NCBI GenBank assembly: GCA_945900965.1
Contig: CAMDKM010000001.1
Location: 62,001-126,000, forward strand
Reading direction: 5' to 3'
Length of the DNA: 64,000 nt
DNA from: Bordetella parapertussis
GTDB lineage: Bacteria > Pseudomonadota > Gammaproteobacteria > Burkholderiales > JACQAP01
Shown: positions 19,695 to 28,545 of the stretch, piece after piece
How the letters are laid out: every line of letters begins with the position of its first letter
Position numbering within the stretch: position 1 is the first letter of the stretch
Translations under genes and position numbers: made by a program
Notes under the pieces: generated by a model
The model's input: the letters and a program-made list of their open reading frames with translations, nothing else
Told to the model about the DNA's origin: nothing
Database searches by the model: none

Positions 19695-20762
19695 ATGTTG
19701 AACCGCAACAACATCGTTCTGGCCATCCAGCAGGACGAGTACAAGGGGTTTTCCAGAACCATTGCCGAAGTGGAGTGGCTGTTGCTGGCGCTGGTGCTGG
19801 TATATCTGGTGGCCAGCGAACCCCCGCATGATGCCAAGCTGGCGATTCACGTCGCTCTGTTTTTCTTCGCCGCTTTTACGCTTGGCCTGCACTACGTGCA
19901 CTTTTTCCGCCAGGAAACCCGGCTCAAGATGGTATTCGAGACTTGGGTCATGCTCGTATTTATTACCTGGGTGGTTTGGTATACGGGCGAGATCCAGAGT
20001 CCGCTGCTGCACTTGTACCTGATTCCGATAATCACCAGCTCCCTGGTCTTCGGAAAAGTACTGACCGCCATCGAGATGGCCGCCATTGTCGGCTGTTTCA
20101 TGTTTCTGGCCCACGAGCCCGATCATTCAGGGCTGTTGCACCTGGAATATTGGGGCAAGGTGTTGGTCATCTCCGGCCCGGTGATTCTGGTCGCCTATAT
20201 CACTACCATGCTGGCTGCGGATATCCGCTACGCAGTCGACAAAATCAAGCAGGTATCCGATACCGACGAAATGACCGGTTTGTACAACATGCGGGCGTTT
20301 TCGTCGATCTTGCAACGGGCATTTCGTCAGGCGGTACGTTATGGTCATTCGATGTCGGTGGTGATGATCGATTCCGACAACCTGAAACAGATTAACGACA
20401 CTTACGGCCATGAATCGGGCAACCGGATGTTGCTGCTGCTCGTGCGTTGCATTCGCGAACAATTGCGTGGGTCGGATGTCGTGGCGCGCTTCGGCGGCGA
20501 CGAATTTATCCTCCTGTTGCAGGAAACCAACGGCAAGGGCGCGGCCGAAATGGCCGAGCGCATACGTCGAGCGGTGGAAGGCTCGCACCTGAGTGTGCGC
20601 GGCGGCGATGCCAACCTGACAGTCAGCCTCGGTGTGGCCAGTTATCCCGAAGATGGCGGAAATCTCGAAGTCATTCTCGAAAAAGCCGACAAGGCAATGT
20701 ATCGCGCCAAACATAGTGGCCGCAACAAGGTGGTGATCTACCTGGACAGTCAGGACGCCTGA
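19695..20762 (+). CDS. Membrane-bound diguanylate cyclase (GGDEF)
   Basis: Synthesises cyclic di-GMP from GTP. 355 residues: about six hydrophobic helices in residues 30-185 form an uncharacterised membrane sensor, then a GGDEF domain with DTDEMTGLYNMRAF, the active-site RFGGDEF and KADKAMYRAKHSGRNKV. An inhibitory-site RxxD (RGSD) lies exactly five residues before GGDEF, so product feedback inhibition is expected. There is no EAL domain. I use the ATG at 19695; the much longer upstream open frame crosses the dead hydrolase. Confidence 0.93.
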   Translation: MLNRNNIVLAIQQDEYKGFSRTIAEVEWLLLALVLVYLVASEPPHDAKLAIHVALFFFAAFTLGLHYVHFFRQETRLKMVFETWVMLVFITWVVWYTGEIQSPLLHLYLIPIITSSLVFGKVLTAIEMAAIVGCFMFLAHEPDHSGLLHLEYWGKVLVISGPVILVAYITTMLAADIRYAVDKIKQVSDTDEMTGLYNMRAFSSILQRAFRQAVRYGHSMSVVMIDSDNLKQINDTYGHESGNRMLLLLVRCIREQLRGSDVVARFGGDEFILLLQETNGKGAAEMAERIRRAVEGSHLSVRGGDANLTVSLGVASYPEDGGNLEVILEKADKAMYRAKHSGRNKVVIYLDSQDA

Positions 20763-21595
20763 TCGCGCCTCTCCCGCCGGCCGGGCCGGAAATAGTTTGC
20801 GTCGTCGTAGAACGTTTTTTCGGTATTGGCCGGCCACCAACCCGGCACACCCAACACCGGCAGGGGCGCCAGATCCCGGCCGCGGTTGAGCGTGGTGCGA
20901 TTCCCCAGGTGTGCCGCCAGGAGCCGGTCGGTTTCCCGAATCTGCTCGGCGGCCCGCAGACTCATAAAGGCAGCAGGCACCTTCAGAAAGATTGCCTTCC
21001 CGGTCATGCCGACAAAGGGCCGCAGTGCCTTGTGATACAAGGCATGTCCAACGACCAGAAAACGCATGCTGGAGACTACCCGTTCGCGCGCCTCCCAGAA
21101 TAATTCCTGCCAGCGGAATTCGCGCACCAGCCGCAGCAATTCCTCGTCGCTCGATACAATCGACACGCCGTCCTCGTCGAACATCGTCAGCGCATCGCGT
21201 TCCGGGGAACGACTCCCGCGGGTTTCCGTTTCCATGGCCTGCATGTGACGGGCATTGAGTGTGGCCTTCGTCAGCGGAAATGTCGTCCATGCCAACGCAT
21301 TGAACAGGTCGTGCCAATCGAGCGGGCGCACCTGGACCTCGCCCTTGAGGTAACAGCGGGGTTCGAAGCCTTCTTCGAAATTGCTCGATCCGTTTGTCTG
21401 CGGCACAAATCGCACATGCTTGCCTTGCGCATTCACCACGCGCCCCGCTTCCTTGGCAAGGGCGCTGAGAAGTTCAGGGCCGGGCCATTCTATTGCAGGC
21501 AGACGTGAAGCGACTGGCCGCAGTGGCCAGAAAATCGCACTATGCGTCAGCCAATCCGTGTTCCAGAAATCCGCCATCGGAGCGAGCCCGGCCAT
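20750..21595 (-). CDS. DUF3025 domain-containing protein
   Basis: 281 residues with the DUF3025 core [21 protein letters not shown] and LNARH, then a [19 protein letters not shown] segment. No signal peptide or membrane helix; function unknown. The 3' end overlaps the convergent diguanylate cyclase by 13 bases. The start could also be the second Met six codons in. Confidence 0.88.
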   Translation of the reverse strand: MAGLAPMADFWNTDWLTHSAIFWPLRPVASRLPAIEWPGPELLSALAKEAGRVVNAQGKHVRFVPQTNGSSNFEEGFEPRCYLKGEVQVRPLDWHDLFNALAWTTFPLTKATLNARHMQAMETETRGSRSPERDALTMFDEDGVSIVSSDEELLRLVREFRWQELFWEARERVVSSMRFLVVGHALYHKALRPFVGMTGKAIFLKVPAAFMSLRAAEQIRETDRLLAAHLGNRTTLNRGRDLAPLPVLGVPGWWPANTEKTFYDDANYFRPGRRERRDQAS

Positions 21596-21639
21596 CGGTT
21601 AATATTGCGCGGCATCCGTATCCGCACCTGACATTACAC

Positions 21640-22755
21640 ATGATCGACCGTCTGGATTGCGCCGTCATTGGCGCCGGCATCGTGGGACTGGCCATTGCCC
21701 GCGAGTTGGCGCTGGCTGGCCGCGAAGTCATCATTCTCGAAGCCGAGGATGCCATCGGCACGCACACCAGTTCGCGCAATTCCGAAGTCATTCACGCCGG
21801 ACTCTATTATCCCAAAGGATCGCTCAAGGCAACCCTTTGCGTGGCGGGCAAACATCTGCTTTACGCCTATTGCGCCGATCGTGGCGTGCCGCACGCACAT
21901 ATCGGCAAAATCGTCGTCGCGGCTGTTTCCGACGAAATAGAGCCACTGCGCGGCTACGTCGCCAAGGCGCAGGCCAACGGTGTCAGCGACCTGCGCTGGC
22001 TGTCTCGTGAGGAGTTGCGCGAAATGGAACCGGAAGTGGAGTGTGTCGCGGGCTTTCATTCGCCCTCTACTGGCATCATCGACAGTCACGCGCTCATGCT
22101 CGCCTATCAGGGCGACGCGGAAAATCGCGGCGCCAGCCTGGTGCTCAAAAGCCCGCTGCTTTCCGGCAAGGTCACGGCCGATGGCATTGTGTTGAATGTG
22201 GGCGGCGCCGAGTCCATGACCGTGATCTGCAATACCGTCATCAACTCCGCCGGCCTGCGTGCGCAGGATGTGGCACGTGCCATCGCGGGAATTCCGCCCG
22301 CCAGCATTCCTCCGCAGTATTTCGCCAAGGCGCATTACTACACGCTGTCCGGCCGGCCGCCGTTTCGCAGATTGGTTTATCCGGTGGCGAGCAATGCCCA
22401 CTTGGGCGTGCATGTCACCGTGGACCTTGGCGGTCAGGTCAAATTCGGCCCCGATGTCATGTGGGTGGAAGGCGTGAACTATGAATTCGACAATACGCGC
22501 GAACAGCTCTTCTACGCGGCGATACGCAAGTATTATCCCGGCTTGAAGGATGGCCAGCTACAGCCCGGTTACACCGGCATCCGGCCAAAAATTTCCGGGC
22601 CCGCCGACCTGGCCGCCGACTTCATGATCCAGGGCCCCGCCGAGCATGGCGTGCCGGGTCTGGTCAATCTCTACGGAATCGAATCGCCCGGCCTGACCGC
22701 ATCGATGGCCATCGCGCGCCAGGTGCGCGAACTGCTCGGCATCCAAGCCGGATAA
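21640..22755 (+). CDS. FAD-dependent oxidoreductase, L-2-hydroxyglutarate oxidase/DAO type
   Basis: 371 residues: an N-terminal FAD-binding Rossmann fold ([19 protein letters not shown], then [21 protein letters not shown]) and the C-terminal GIRPKISG and [14 protein letters not shown] segments of the DAO superfamily. The [14 protein letters not shown] signature is typical of LhgO-type enzymes that oxidise 2-hydroxy acids and pass electrons to quinone. The exact substrate cannot be read from sequence. It is divergent from DUF3025. The start ATG gives [11 protein letters not shown]; the longer frame has no family match. Confidence 0.88.
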   Translation: MIDRLDCAVIGAGIVGLAIARELALAGREVIILEAEDAIGTHTSSRNSEVIHAGLYYPKGSLKATLCVAGKHLLYAYCADRGVPHAHIGKIVVAAVSDEIEPLRGYVAKAQANGVSDLRWLSREELREMEPEVECVAGFHSPSTGIIDSHALMLAYQGDAENRGASLVLKSPLLSGKVTADGIVLNVGGAESMTVICNTVINSAGLRAQDVARAIAGIPPASIPPQYFAKAHYYTLSGRPPFRRLVYPVASNAHLGVHVTVDLGGQVKFGPDVMWVEGVNYEFDNTREQLFYAAIRKYYPGLKDGQLQPGYTGIRPKISGPADLAADFMIQGPAEHGVPGLVNLYGIESPGLTASMAIARQVRELLGIQAG

Positions 22756-22774
22756 GTCGGAACTCACAAGAGAT

Positions 22775-22865
22775 AGTGAATGCGTGAAGGGTGAAGGGTA
22801 AATAATAAACGCGCCGCCTTGCGGCGTTCCATCCCTCGCCCCTCACCCCTCGTCCCCCGCCCCTG
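22775..22865. repeat. Intergenic inverted repeat, GAGGGG/GAAGGGTGAA type
   Basis: Left arm GTGAAGGGTGAAGGGT (22775-22800), a central GCCGC/GCGGC hairpin, and a right arm of CCTCGCCCCTCACCCCTCG words (22830-22865). It follows the FAD oxidoreductase. The rest of 22866-23064 shows no gene. Confidence 0.7.
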
Positions 22866-23064
22866 TCTTTGCATCTTCGCCAAAATCGTCAGTTTCTGAA
22901 TGATAAAAGATGAAAGATCTCGGGCCTGCAGGCCGATGATCCGGTATCATCGCGCCCGCCGTTTCGGGACTTGGGTCTTATTCAGGCCATGAACATCCGT
23001 TCAAGCTCAGCCTGCAATGACCACGGCATTGGTAAAACCTGTTCATTCAAACCGGAGAAAAAGC

Positions 23065-23190
23065 ATGACCGCAACAATCATGATCGTCGCCCCTCTTTGT
23101 GTCATTATCGGCTGCCTGTACTGGGTCATGTCGCTTGGCAAGGAACAAGCAATAGTGAATGCCAAGATCTGGAAAAAGTACGGAAAGTAA
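23065..23190 (+). CDS. 41-residue single-pass membrane peptide
   Basis: The ORF has GGAG eight bases before the ATG. The peptide has a hydrophobic segment (IMIVAPLCVIIGCLYWVM) and a charged basic C-terminus ending KIWKKYGK, so it looks like a small inner-membrane protein. An intrinsic terminator follows within about 25 bases, making a compact monocistronic unit. I do not recognise the family. Confidence 0.65.
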   Translation: MTATIMIVAPLCVIIGCLYWVMSLGKEQAIVNAKIWKKYGK

Positions 23191-23212
23191 GTCCCGCCGA
23201 AGTTCGCCCGTC

Positions 23213-23238
23213 AAAGCCCCGTCACCAACGGGGCTTTT
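23213..23238 (+). terminator. Intrinsic terminator after the small membrane peptide
   Basis: A 10-bp stem (AAAGCCCCGT / ACGGGGCTTT) with a 5-base loop and a following T. The U-tract is mostly within the stem's own T run. Confidence 0.8.
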
Positions 23239-23398
23239 GCTTTCTCGGGTCACACTACACTAGATAAGTCCCTCTATGTCGTTCCCGTGGAAACGGAAAT
23301 CCAGGCTTTTCAAAGACATTGAAGCCCGACGAATTGGTTTAACCCCGCCAGCGCCTATCCCCCGTTAAAGCCTTCGAACATTTTCCAAGGAGGCTGCC

Positions 23399-25285
23399 AT
23401 GAAATGGTTCCGTTACTATATTGCACTGTTCGTATCCGCACTTCTTTTTGGCTGCGGCGTTACTGAAAAGCAGGCTCATCAAACACCCGCCCCGGGGCAT
23501 CGCTCTGTTACGCCGGCCGAAGTGCGATCCCAAACGCACACAGTCGCAACAACAAAAGACGATGTTGAACTTCTGGAGGAGCGCAACGGCGCCCCGACAG
23601 ACCAGGCGGGGGCCGGCGCCAGTGCAGGCCGCCTACCCGCCACCGCACCAGCCAAGGAATCGCTGGCTACCTCGGAGCAGAAATCCGGCGCAAGAGGCCG
23701 GACCGAACGTCCTGACGCACAAAAGCGCAAACTCGAAACATTGGACGGGCAAGAACGCCTCGCGGCGCCCGCGCCGGCAATTAGCGTCGTGGGTCAGGTC
23801 GCTGGCGAGCCGTTCGCCCGACACGTCCCAACCCCGCAAGACACCGAGAAATATGGTCACCTCGAAGAAAACCCGATCAAGCTCGCCGCCGAGCATCCGG
23901 TTTCCACATTCAGCATCGATGTGGACACCGGCTCTTATGCCAATGTCAGACGGTTTCTGAACGAAGGCCGCCTGCCGCCACACGACGCCGTGCGGGTCGA
24001 AGAGTTGATCAATTATTTTCCCTACGCCTACGCCCGTCCGAACGACGACACCCGGGCGTTTGCCGTTCACACCGAAATGTCGCCCACGCCCTGGAACACG
24101 GGCACACGCTTGCTTCGCGTCGGCATCAAGGGCCGCGAGATCGCCCGGCAAGCGTTGCCGCCTGCCAATCTGGTATTCCTCATCGACGTGTCGGGCTCGA
24201 TGGATCAACCCAACAAACTTCCCCTGCTGAAAGATGCCTTCGCCCTGCTAACAGACGAGCTGCGCCCGCAGGACAAGGTCAGCATCGTCGTCTATGCCGG
24301 CGCTTCCGGTCTTGTACTCGCACCCACGTCCGGCGGCGCAAAGCAGAAAATTGCCAATGCCATCCAGCGACTCTCGCCCGGTGGCTCCACCCACGGCGCG
24401 GCGGGAATCGAGCTCGCCTATCGGGTGGCGCAGCAAGGCTTCGTTCCCGGCGGCATCAACCGCGTGCTACTCGCCACCGACGGGGATTTTAATGTCGGCG
24501 TCACCAATTTCGAAGCGCTCAAAAATCTGATCGAACAAAAACGCCGCAGCGGCATTTCGCTTTCCACGCTCGGCTTCGGCACCGGCAACTACAACGACCA
24601 GTTGATGGAGCAACTCGCCGATGCCGGGAATGGCAATTACACCTATGTGGACAACCTGAACGAAGCCCGCAAAGCACTGGTGGATGAATTCACCTCGACC
24701 ATGGCCATTATCGCCAAGGACGTAAAGATCCAGATCGAATTCAATCCTGATCGGGTGGCCGAATACCGTCTCATCGGCCACGAAAACCGCTTGCTCAAAC
24801 GCGAAGACTTTAACAACGACAAGATCGACGCCGGCGAAATCGGCGCTGGTCACTCGGTCACCGCGCTCTACGAAATCCGCCTTCACGGCGAGGGAAAGAG
24901 CCTGATCGATCCGCTGCGCTATCAGTCCAATGCGCCTGCCTCGGGCGATAGCGGTGAGCTGGCGCTGCTCCGCCTGCGCCACAAGGCACCGGAGAGCGAT
25001 GAGAGCGAACTCATGGAAGCGCCTATTCTCGAAAAAACCATCCGCCCCTTGAATTCGGCCTCCACCGAATTTCGCTTCGCGGTGGCGGTGGCAGCATTCG
25101 GCCAGGAGTTGAAAGGCGGCAAGTACCTAGGAAAATTTGGCTTCGGCGAAATTCAGCAGCTTGCGCGACAAGCACGCGCCGAAGACAAATTCGGGTACCG
25201 CGCGGAGTTTCTGAAATTGGTCGCCACGGCCGAGCGATTGACCGCTGGGCAGACCGGGGAAGAAATTTCCATGTCTCAACACTGA
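23399..25285 (+). CDS. VWA-domain lipoprotein (YfbK-like, DUF3520 C-terminus)
   Basis: 628 residues. The N-terminus MKWFRYYIALFVSALLFGCG is a lipoprotein signal with the lipobox cysteine at about residue 19. A low-complexity Pro/Ala/Glu linker reaches residue 150, then comes the VWA_N-like segment FSIDVDTGSYANVRRFLNEG, a von Willebrand A domain with MIDAS DVSGSMD, and a C-terminal DUF3520-type domain. Such proteins bind metal and partner proteins at the cell envelope; the role is unknown. AAGGAGG lies upstream of the ATG. A terminator follows. Confidence 0.9.
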   Translation: MKWFRYYIALFVSALLFGCGVTEKQAHQTPAPGHRSVTPAEVRSQTHTVATTKDDVELLEERNGAPTDQAGAGASAGRLPATAPAKESLATSEQKSGARGRTERPDAQKRKLETLDGQERLAAPAPAISVVGQVAGEPFARHVPTPQDTEKYGHLEENPIKLAAEHPVSTFSIDVDTGSYANVRRFLNEGRLPPHDAVRVEELINYFPYAYARPNDDTRAFAVHTEMSPTPWNTGTRLLRVGIKGREIARQALPPANLVFLIDVSGSMDQPNKLPLLKDAFALLTDELRPQDKVSIVVYAGASGLVLAPTSGGAKQKIANAIQRLSPGGSTHGAAGIELAYRVAQQGFVPGGINRVLLATDGDFNVGVTNFEALKNLIEQKRRSGISLSTLGFGTGNYNDQLMEQLADAGNGNYTYVDNLNEARKALVDEFTSTMAIIAKDVKIQIEFNPDRVAEYRLIGHENRLLKREDFNNDKIDAGEIGAGHSVTALYEIRLHGEGKSLIDPLRYQSNAPASGDSGELALLRLRHKAPESDESELMEAPILEKTIRPLNSASTEFRFAVAVAAFGQELKGGKYLGKFGFGEIQQLARQARAEDKFGYRAEFLKLVATAERLTAGQTGEEISMSQH

Positions 25286-25308
25286 GTAGGCGATTCCGAT
25301 GTTCAACA

Positions 25309-25333
25309 AAAGCCCCGGACGGCCGGGGCTTTG
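25309..25333 (+). terminator. Intrinsic terminator after the VWA lipoprotein gene
   Basis: Stem AAAGCCCCGG / CCGGGGCTTT with a 4-base loop, 23 bases past the stop codon. The U-tract is short. Confidence 0.8.
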
Positions 25334-25362
25334 TATTGCCTATTCCAAACAGCACGAAACCT

Positions 25363-25397
25363 GTAGGGCGCAATAAGCGTAGCGCATTGCGCCCTAC
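25363..25397. repeat. REP-like palindrome
   Basis: A perfect 12-bp inverted repeat GTAGGGCGCAAT / ATTGCGCCCTAC around an 11-base centre. A second, slightly diverged copy lies at 45306-45336 beside a RAYT transposase remnant, so this is probably a RAYT-associated REP element. Confidence 0.8.
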
Positions 25398-25474
25398 GAT
25401 TCCTTATCCTGTGCGCGGCAAGATTCGGGATTACACTGACGGACAGTTTTTGAGCGCGGGGTCGGGAACCATTC

Positions 25475-26779
25475 ATGGCAAATCAGGATCGTATCGAACC
25501 CATCGAGAGCGCGGGCATAGACGAATTGCGCGCGCTGCAGTCGCAGCGGCTGCGCTGGAGTCTGCAGCATGCCTATGACAATGTCGCGCATTATCGGCAA
25601 GCCTTCGATGCCGTAGGTGCTCGGCCCGAAGAATTGAAGCACCTTTCCGATCTGGCGAAATTTCCCTTCACCACCAAGGCCGATTTACGCGCCAACTATC
25701 CTTATGGAATGTTCGCGGCGCCCATGAAAGACATCGTCCGCGTGCACGCTTCCAGCGGCACCACCGGCAAACCCACCGTGGTGGGTTACACCCGGGAGGA
25801 TGTCGATATGTGGGCTTCGGTCATGGCCCGCTCGCTACGTGCGGCCGGCGTACGCGCCAGCGATATTGTGCACATCGCATATGGCTACGGCCTGTTCACC
25901 GGCGGACTGGGTGCCCACTATGGCGCGGAGGCACTGGGCGCAACCGTCATTCCTTCTGGCGGCGGGATGACCGAACGCCAGGTGAGGTTGATCTGCGACT
26001 TCAAGCCCGATGTCATCATGTGTACCCCCTCCTACCTGCTCGTCATAGCAGACGAGTTCGAGCGCCAGGGGCTCGATCCCGCGCAGTCCTCGCCGCGGGT
26101 GGGAATCTTCGGCGCGGAGCCCTGGTCGGCAAGCATGCAGGAGGAGGTGGAGCGCCGCTTCGGTATTGTGGCTCTGGATTTGTACGGCTTGTCCGAGGTC
26201 ATCGGCCCGGGAGTTGCCGCCGAAAGCGTGGAAACGCGCGACGGCCTCACCATCTGGGAAGATCATTTCTTCCCCGAAATCATCGATCCCCAAACCGGTA
26301 AGGTTTTGCCCGACGGGGAACAAGGCGAACTGGTGATAACCTCGCTTACCAAGATCGGCATGCCTGTCATTCGCTATCGCACACGCGATCTGACCCGACT
26401 GTTGCCAGGCACCGCGCGCAGCATGCGCCGCCTGGACCGGATCGCCGGACGCAGCGACGACATGCTGATCATTCGCGGTGTTAATGTTTTTCCCTCTCAA
26501 ATCGAGGAAATCGTGGTGCAACAGACCGGACTGACGCCACACTATCTGCTCGAAGTTCGCCGCGATGGACGCCTGGACGAACTTGACGTACTGGTGGAAC
26601 GCCGGCCGGAATTCCCGGCCCCGCAAGCTGACGCACGCAACAAAATGGAGCAAGACGTGGAACGACTCATCAAGGGACTGATCGGGGTGAGCACCCGGGT
26701 ACGCGTCGTCGAACCCGACAGCCTGGCTCGATCGCAGGGCAAGGCCGTGCGTGTCATCGACAAACGGCCAAAAAATTAA
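25475..26779 (+). CDS. paaK: Phenylacetate-CoA ligase-type aryl-CoA ligase
   Basis: An AMP-forming ligase that activates an arylacetate to its CoA thioester. 434 residues, the usual PaaK size, with the P-loop motif VHASSGTTGKPTVVGYT, the aromatic-pocket segment YGYGLFTGGLGAHYGAE, LYGLSEVIGPGVA, and the C-terminal GRSDDMLIIRGVNVFPSQIEE. It is followed after 14 bases by the DpgC-like gene, so the two form an operon. The family is clear, but paralogues act on phenylacetate, hydroxyphenylacetates or indoleacetate and the substrate here is not determined. Confidence 0.9.
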   Translation: MANQDRIEPIESAGIDELRALQSQRLRWSLQHAYDNVAHYRQAFDAVGARPEELKHLSDLAKFPFTTKADLRANYPYGMFAAPMKDIVRVHASSGTTGKPTVVGYTREDVDMWASVMARSLRAAGVRASDIVHIAYGYGLFTGGLGAHYGAEALGATVIPSGGGMTERQVRLICDFKPDVIMCTPSYLLVIADEFERQGLDPAQSSPRVGIFGAEPWSASMQEEVERRFGIVALDLYGLSEVIGPGVAAESVETRDGLTIWEDHFFPEIIDPQTGKVLPDGEQGELVITSLTKIGMPVIRYRTRDLTRLLPGTARSMRRLDRIAGRSDDMLIIRGVNVFPSQIEEIVVQQTGLTPHYLLEVRRDGRLDELDVLVERRPEFPAPQADARNKMEQDVERLIKGLIGVSTRVRVVEPDSLARSQGKAVRVIDKRPKN

Positions 26780-26793
26780 AAGGAGTTCTTGAC

Positions 26794-28209
26794 ATGACAG
26801 CACCGGAAAACATTCTCTTCGCCAGGGAGGCACAACACCTGCGGGAAGCCGGCATTGGCGGCGAAGCGATCGATGCCTGGCAGGCTGCGGCGCCGCACGA
26901 CACTCGCGACTTCGCCGCGGATTGCACCCGCTACTCACGTTCCTGGGAAGCAGGCGGTGCCCTGCTGGCTCGACTCCCTGCTAAACCCGCTCGCGCCGCG
27001 GAGCACGCCGTCGCGGCGGAACATATCCATCGCCTCGCGCGCGAGGCGCGGGTACGTTTTCTCGGCGCGCATGGCAGGACCATTTACGAGCGGCTGACCG
27101 CAAACCTCACCCGCTTCGTACGAGTCGAGCAGATCATTTACGACGCCGCCGTGCTGGTTCCCGGTCTGACGCCGACGCAGGCTCAGGTCGATGCCGAAAT
27201 GGCACTCATGCAGCGCGATAAGGAAGGCCATGAAATCGACCAGGGACTTTTCGTTTCCAGTATTTTGGCTGACCCGCTTGCGGGCACGCACTTGTGTCAT
27301 GCCATGCTGCTTCCCCGCCCCGAAGCGATCGCGCGACTACCGGAGTTTGCCAGGACAGGAGCTCTCGACCTGGGTGCCGCGGAAGTGGTTCGCAAGGGCG
27401 GCACAACCTATGTGATCCAGAAAAATCCGCGACACTTGAACGCCGAAGACGACACCACCATCGACGCCGCCGAAATCGCCGTCGATCTGGCCATTCTCGA
27501 TTCGCACACCCATATTGGCGTGCTTCGCGGCGATTTCGTGCAAGGCGGCAAGTACGATGGCAAACGCATGCTCGGCAGCGGCATCAATCTCACTCATCTG
27601 TATTACGGCAAAGTACCGTACATCTGGTACCTGCAACGCGATCTGGGCATCGTCAACAAATTCTTCCGTGGCGTCGCGCGCGAAGACATGACACCGGACG
27701 ACGTCACCGGCACCACCATCGAGAAACCCTGGATCGCCGCAGTCGAACAATTCGCCATCGGTGGCCACTGCCAATACTTGCTGACCATGGATTATGTACT
27801 CGCCGCGCGCGGCGCTTTCCTGAGCCTGCCCGCGCGCAAGGAAGGCATCATCCCCGGAGCGGCCAACATGCGCCTGCCGCGCTTCGTGGGCGAGCGCATC
27901 GCGCGCCAGGCCATCATGTACGAAAGGCGGCTGGATTGCGACAGCCCCGAGGGCCGGCTGATCTGCGACGAAATCGTCGAACCGGCAGACATGGATGTCG
28001 CCATCGAGCGCGTCGCCCGCAATTTCACCGGTTCCGGCGTCGTGAGCGCCGCCTCCAACCGGCGCGCCTTCCGCGTCAGCCAGGAACCGCTGGACTTATT
28101 TCGACGTTACTTTGCCGCTTACGCTCGCGAACAAGCCTACTGCCACTTCAGCCCGGCACTAATTTCCAACCTGGAGCGGCACTGGGATGCGAAGAACCGC
28201 AAGCTCTGA
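26794..28209 (+). CDS. DpgC-like crotonase-fold oxygenase / enoyl-CoA hydratase family protein
   Basis: 471 residues. The C-terminal two-thirds is a crotonase fold: DSHTHIGVLRGDF, GINLTHLYYGKVPYIWYLQR, the oxyanion region EQFAIGGHCQYLLTMDYVLA and LPARKEGIIPGAANMRL, with a tail QEPLDLFRRYFAAYAREQAY. These match DpgC, the cofactor-free dioxygenase that converts 3,5-dihydroxyphenylacetyl-CoA to the phenylglyoxylate. The N-terminal about 190 residues form the extra helical domain seen in DpgC. AAAGGAG precedes the ATG. Given the ligase upstream, an arylacetyl-CoA substrate is likely; the precise reaction is inference. Confidence 0.8.
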   Translation: MTAPENILFAREAQHLREAGIGGEAIDAWQAAAPHDTRDFAADCTRYSRSWEAGGALLARLPAKPARAAEHAVAAEHIHRLAREARVRFLGAHGRTIYERLTANLTRFVRVEQIIYDAAVLVPGLTPTQAQVDAEMALMQRDKEGHEIDQGLFVSSILADPLAGTHLCHAMLLPRPEAIARLPEFARTGALDLGAAEVVRKGGTTYVIQKNPRHLNAEDDTTIDAAEIAVDLAILDSHTHIGVLRGDFVQGGKYDGKRMLGSGINLTHLYYGKVPYIWYLQRDLGIVNKFFRGVAREDMTPDDVTGTTIEKPWIAAVEQFAIGGHCQYLLTMDYVLAARGAFLSLPARKEGIIPGAANMRLPRFVGERIARQAIMYERRLDCDSPEGRLICDEIVEPADMDVAIERVARNFTGSGVVSAASNRRAFRVSQEPLDLFRRYFAAYAREQAYCHFSPALISNLERHWDAKNRKL

Positions 28210-28219
28210 TTGAAAACCT

Positions 28220-28541
28220 GACACAGAGGCACAGAGAACATCGAGGACACCGAGAAAGAGCGAAAACGAGATCTTGAGTTTCGGTGCTGTGAAATGCGTC
28301 GCTGCATGAATCCTAAGAAAGCACTGAATAAGTCCCAAAATGTCATTCCCGTGAAAACGGGAATCCAGTATCTCCAAAGACATCTGGTTCCCCGCCTTCG
28401 CGGGGAAGACACCTATTCAGCGTTTCCCTAAAAAGCAACGAGCCAAGATTCGGAATGCGTTCCTTTCCTTTTTGGATTCATCTTCTCACTTTCCTTTGCG
28501 CCCTTCGCGTTCTTTGCGTCTTTGCGTTGAGATTCTCTTTT
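28220..28541. repeat. Composite repeat region: CACAGAG arm, dRS3-like unit, GCAAAG right arm
   Basis: Between the convergent DpgC-like and CoxL-like genes. 28220-28262 is a CACAGAG/GAGGACACCGAG arm, 28345-28364 is a dRS3-like unit, and 28493-28541 is a complete right arm of the GCAAAG family (CTTTGCG words ending TTGAGATTCTCTTTT). No gene is evident in the 336 bases. The arms do not pair with each other, so several elements have landed here or been partly deleted. Confidence 0.75.
28345..28364. repeat. dRS3-like 20-bp repeat
   Basis: Exactly fits ATTCCC-N8-GGGAAT, the pattern of the neisserial dRS3 repeat, with GTGAAAAC in the centre. A related copy with a 6-base centre lies at 50334-50351, and a degenerate one near 23284. 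Confidence 0.75.
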
Positions 28542-28545
28542 CCGA

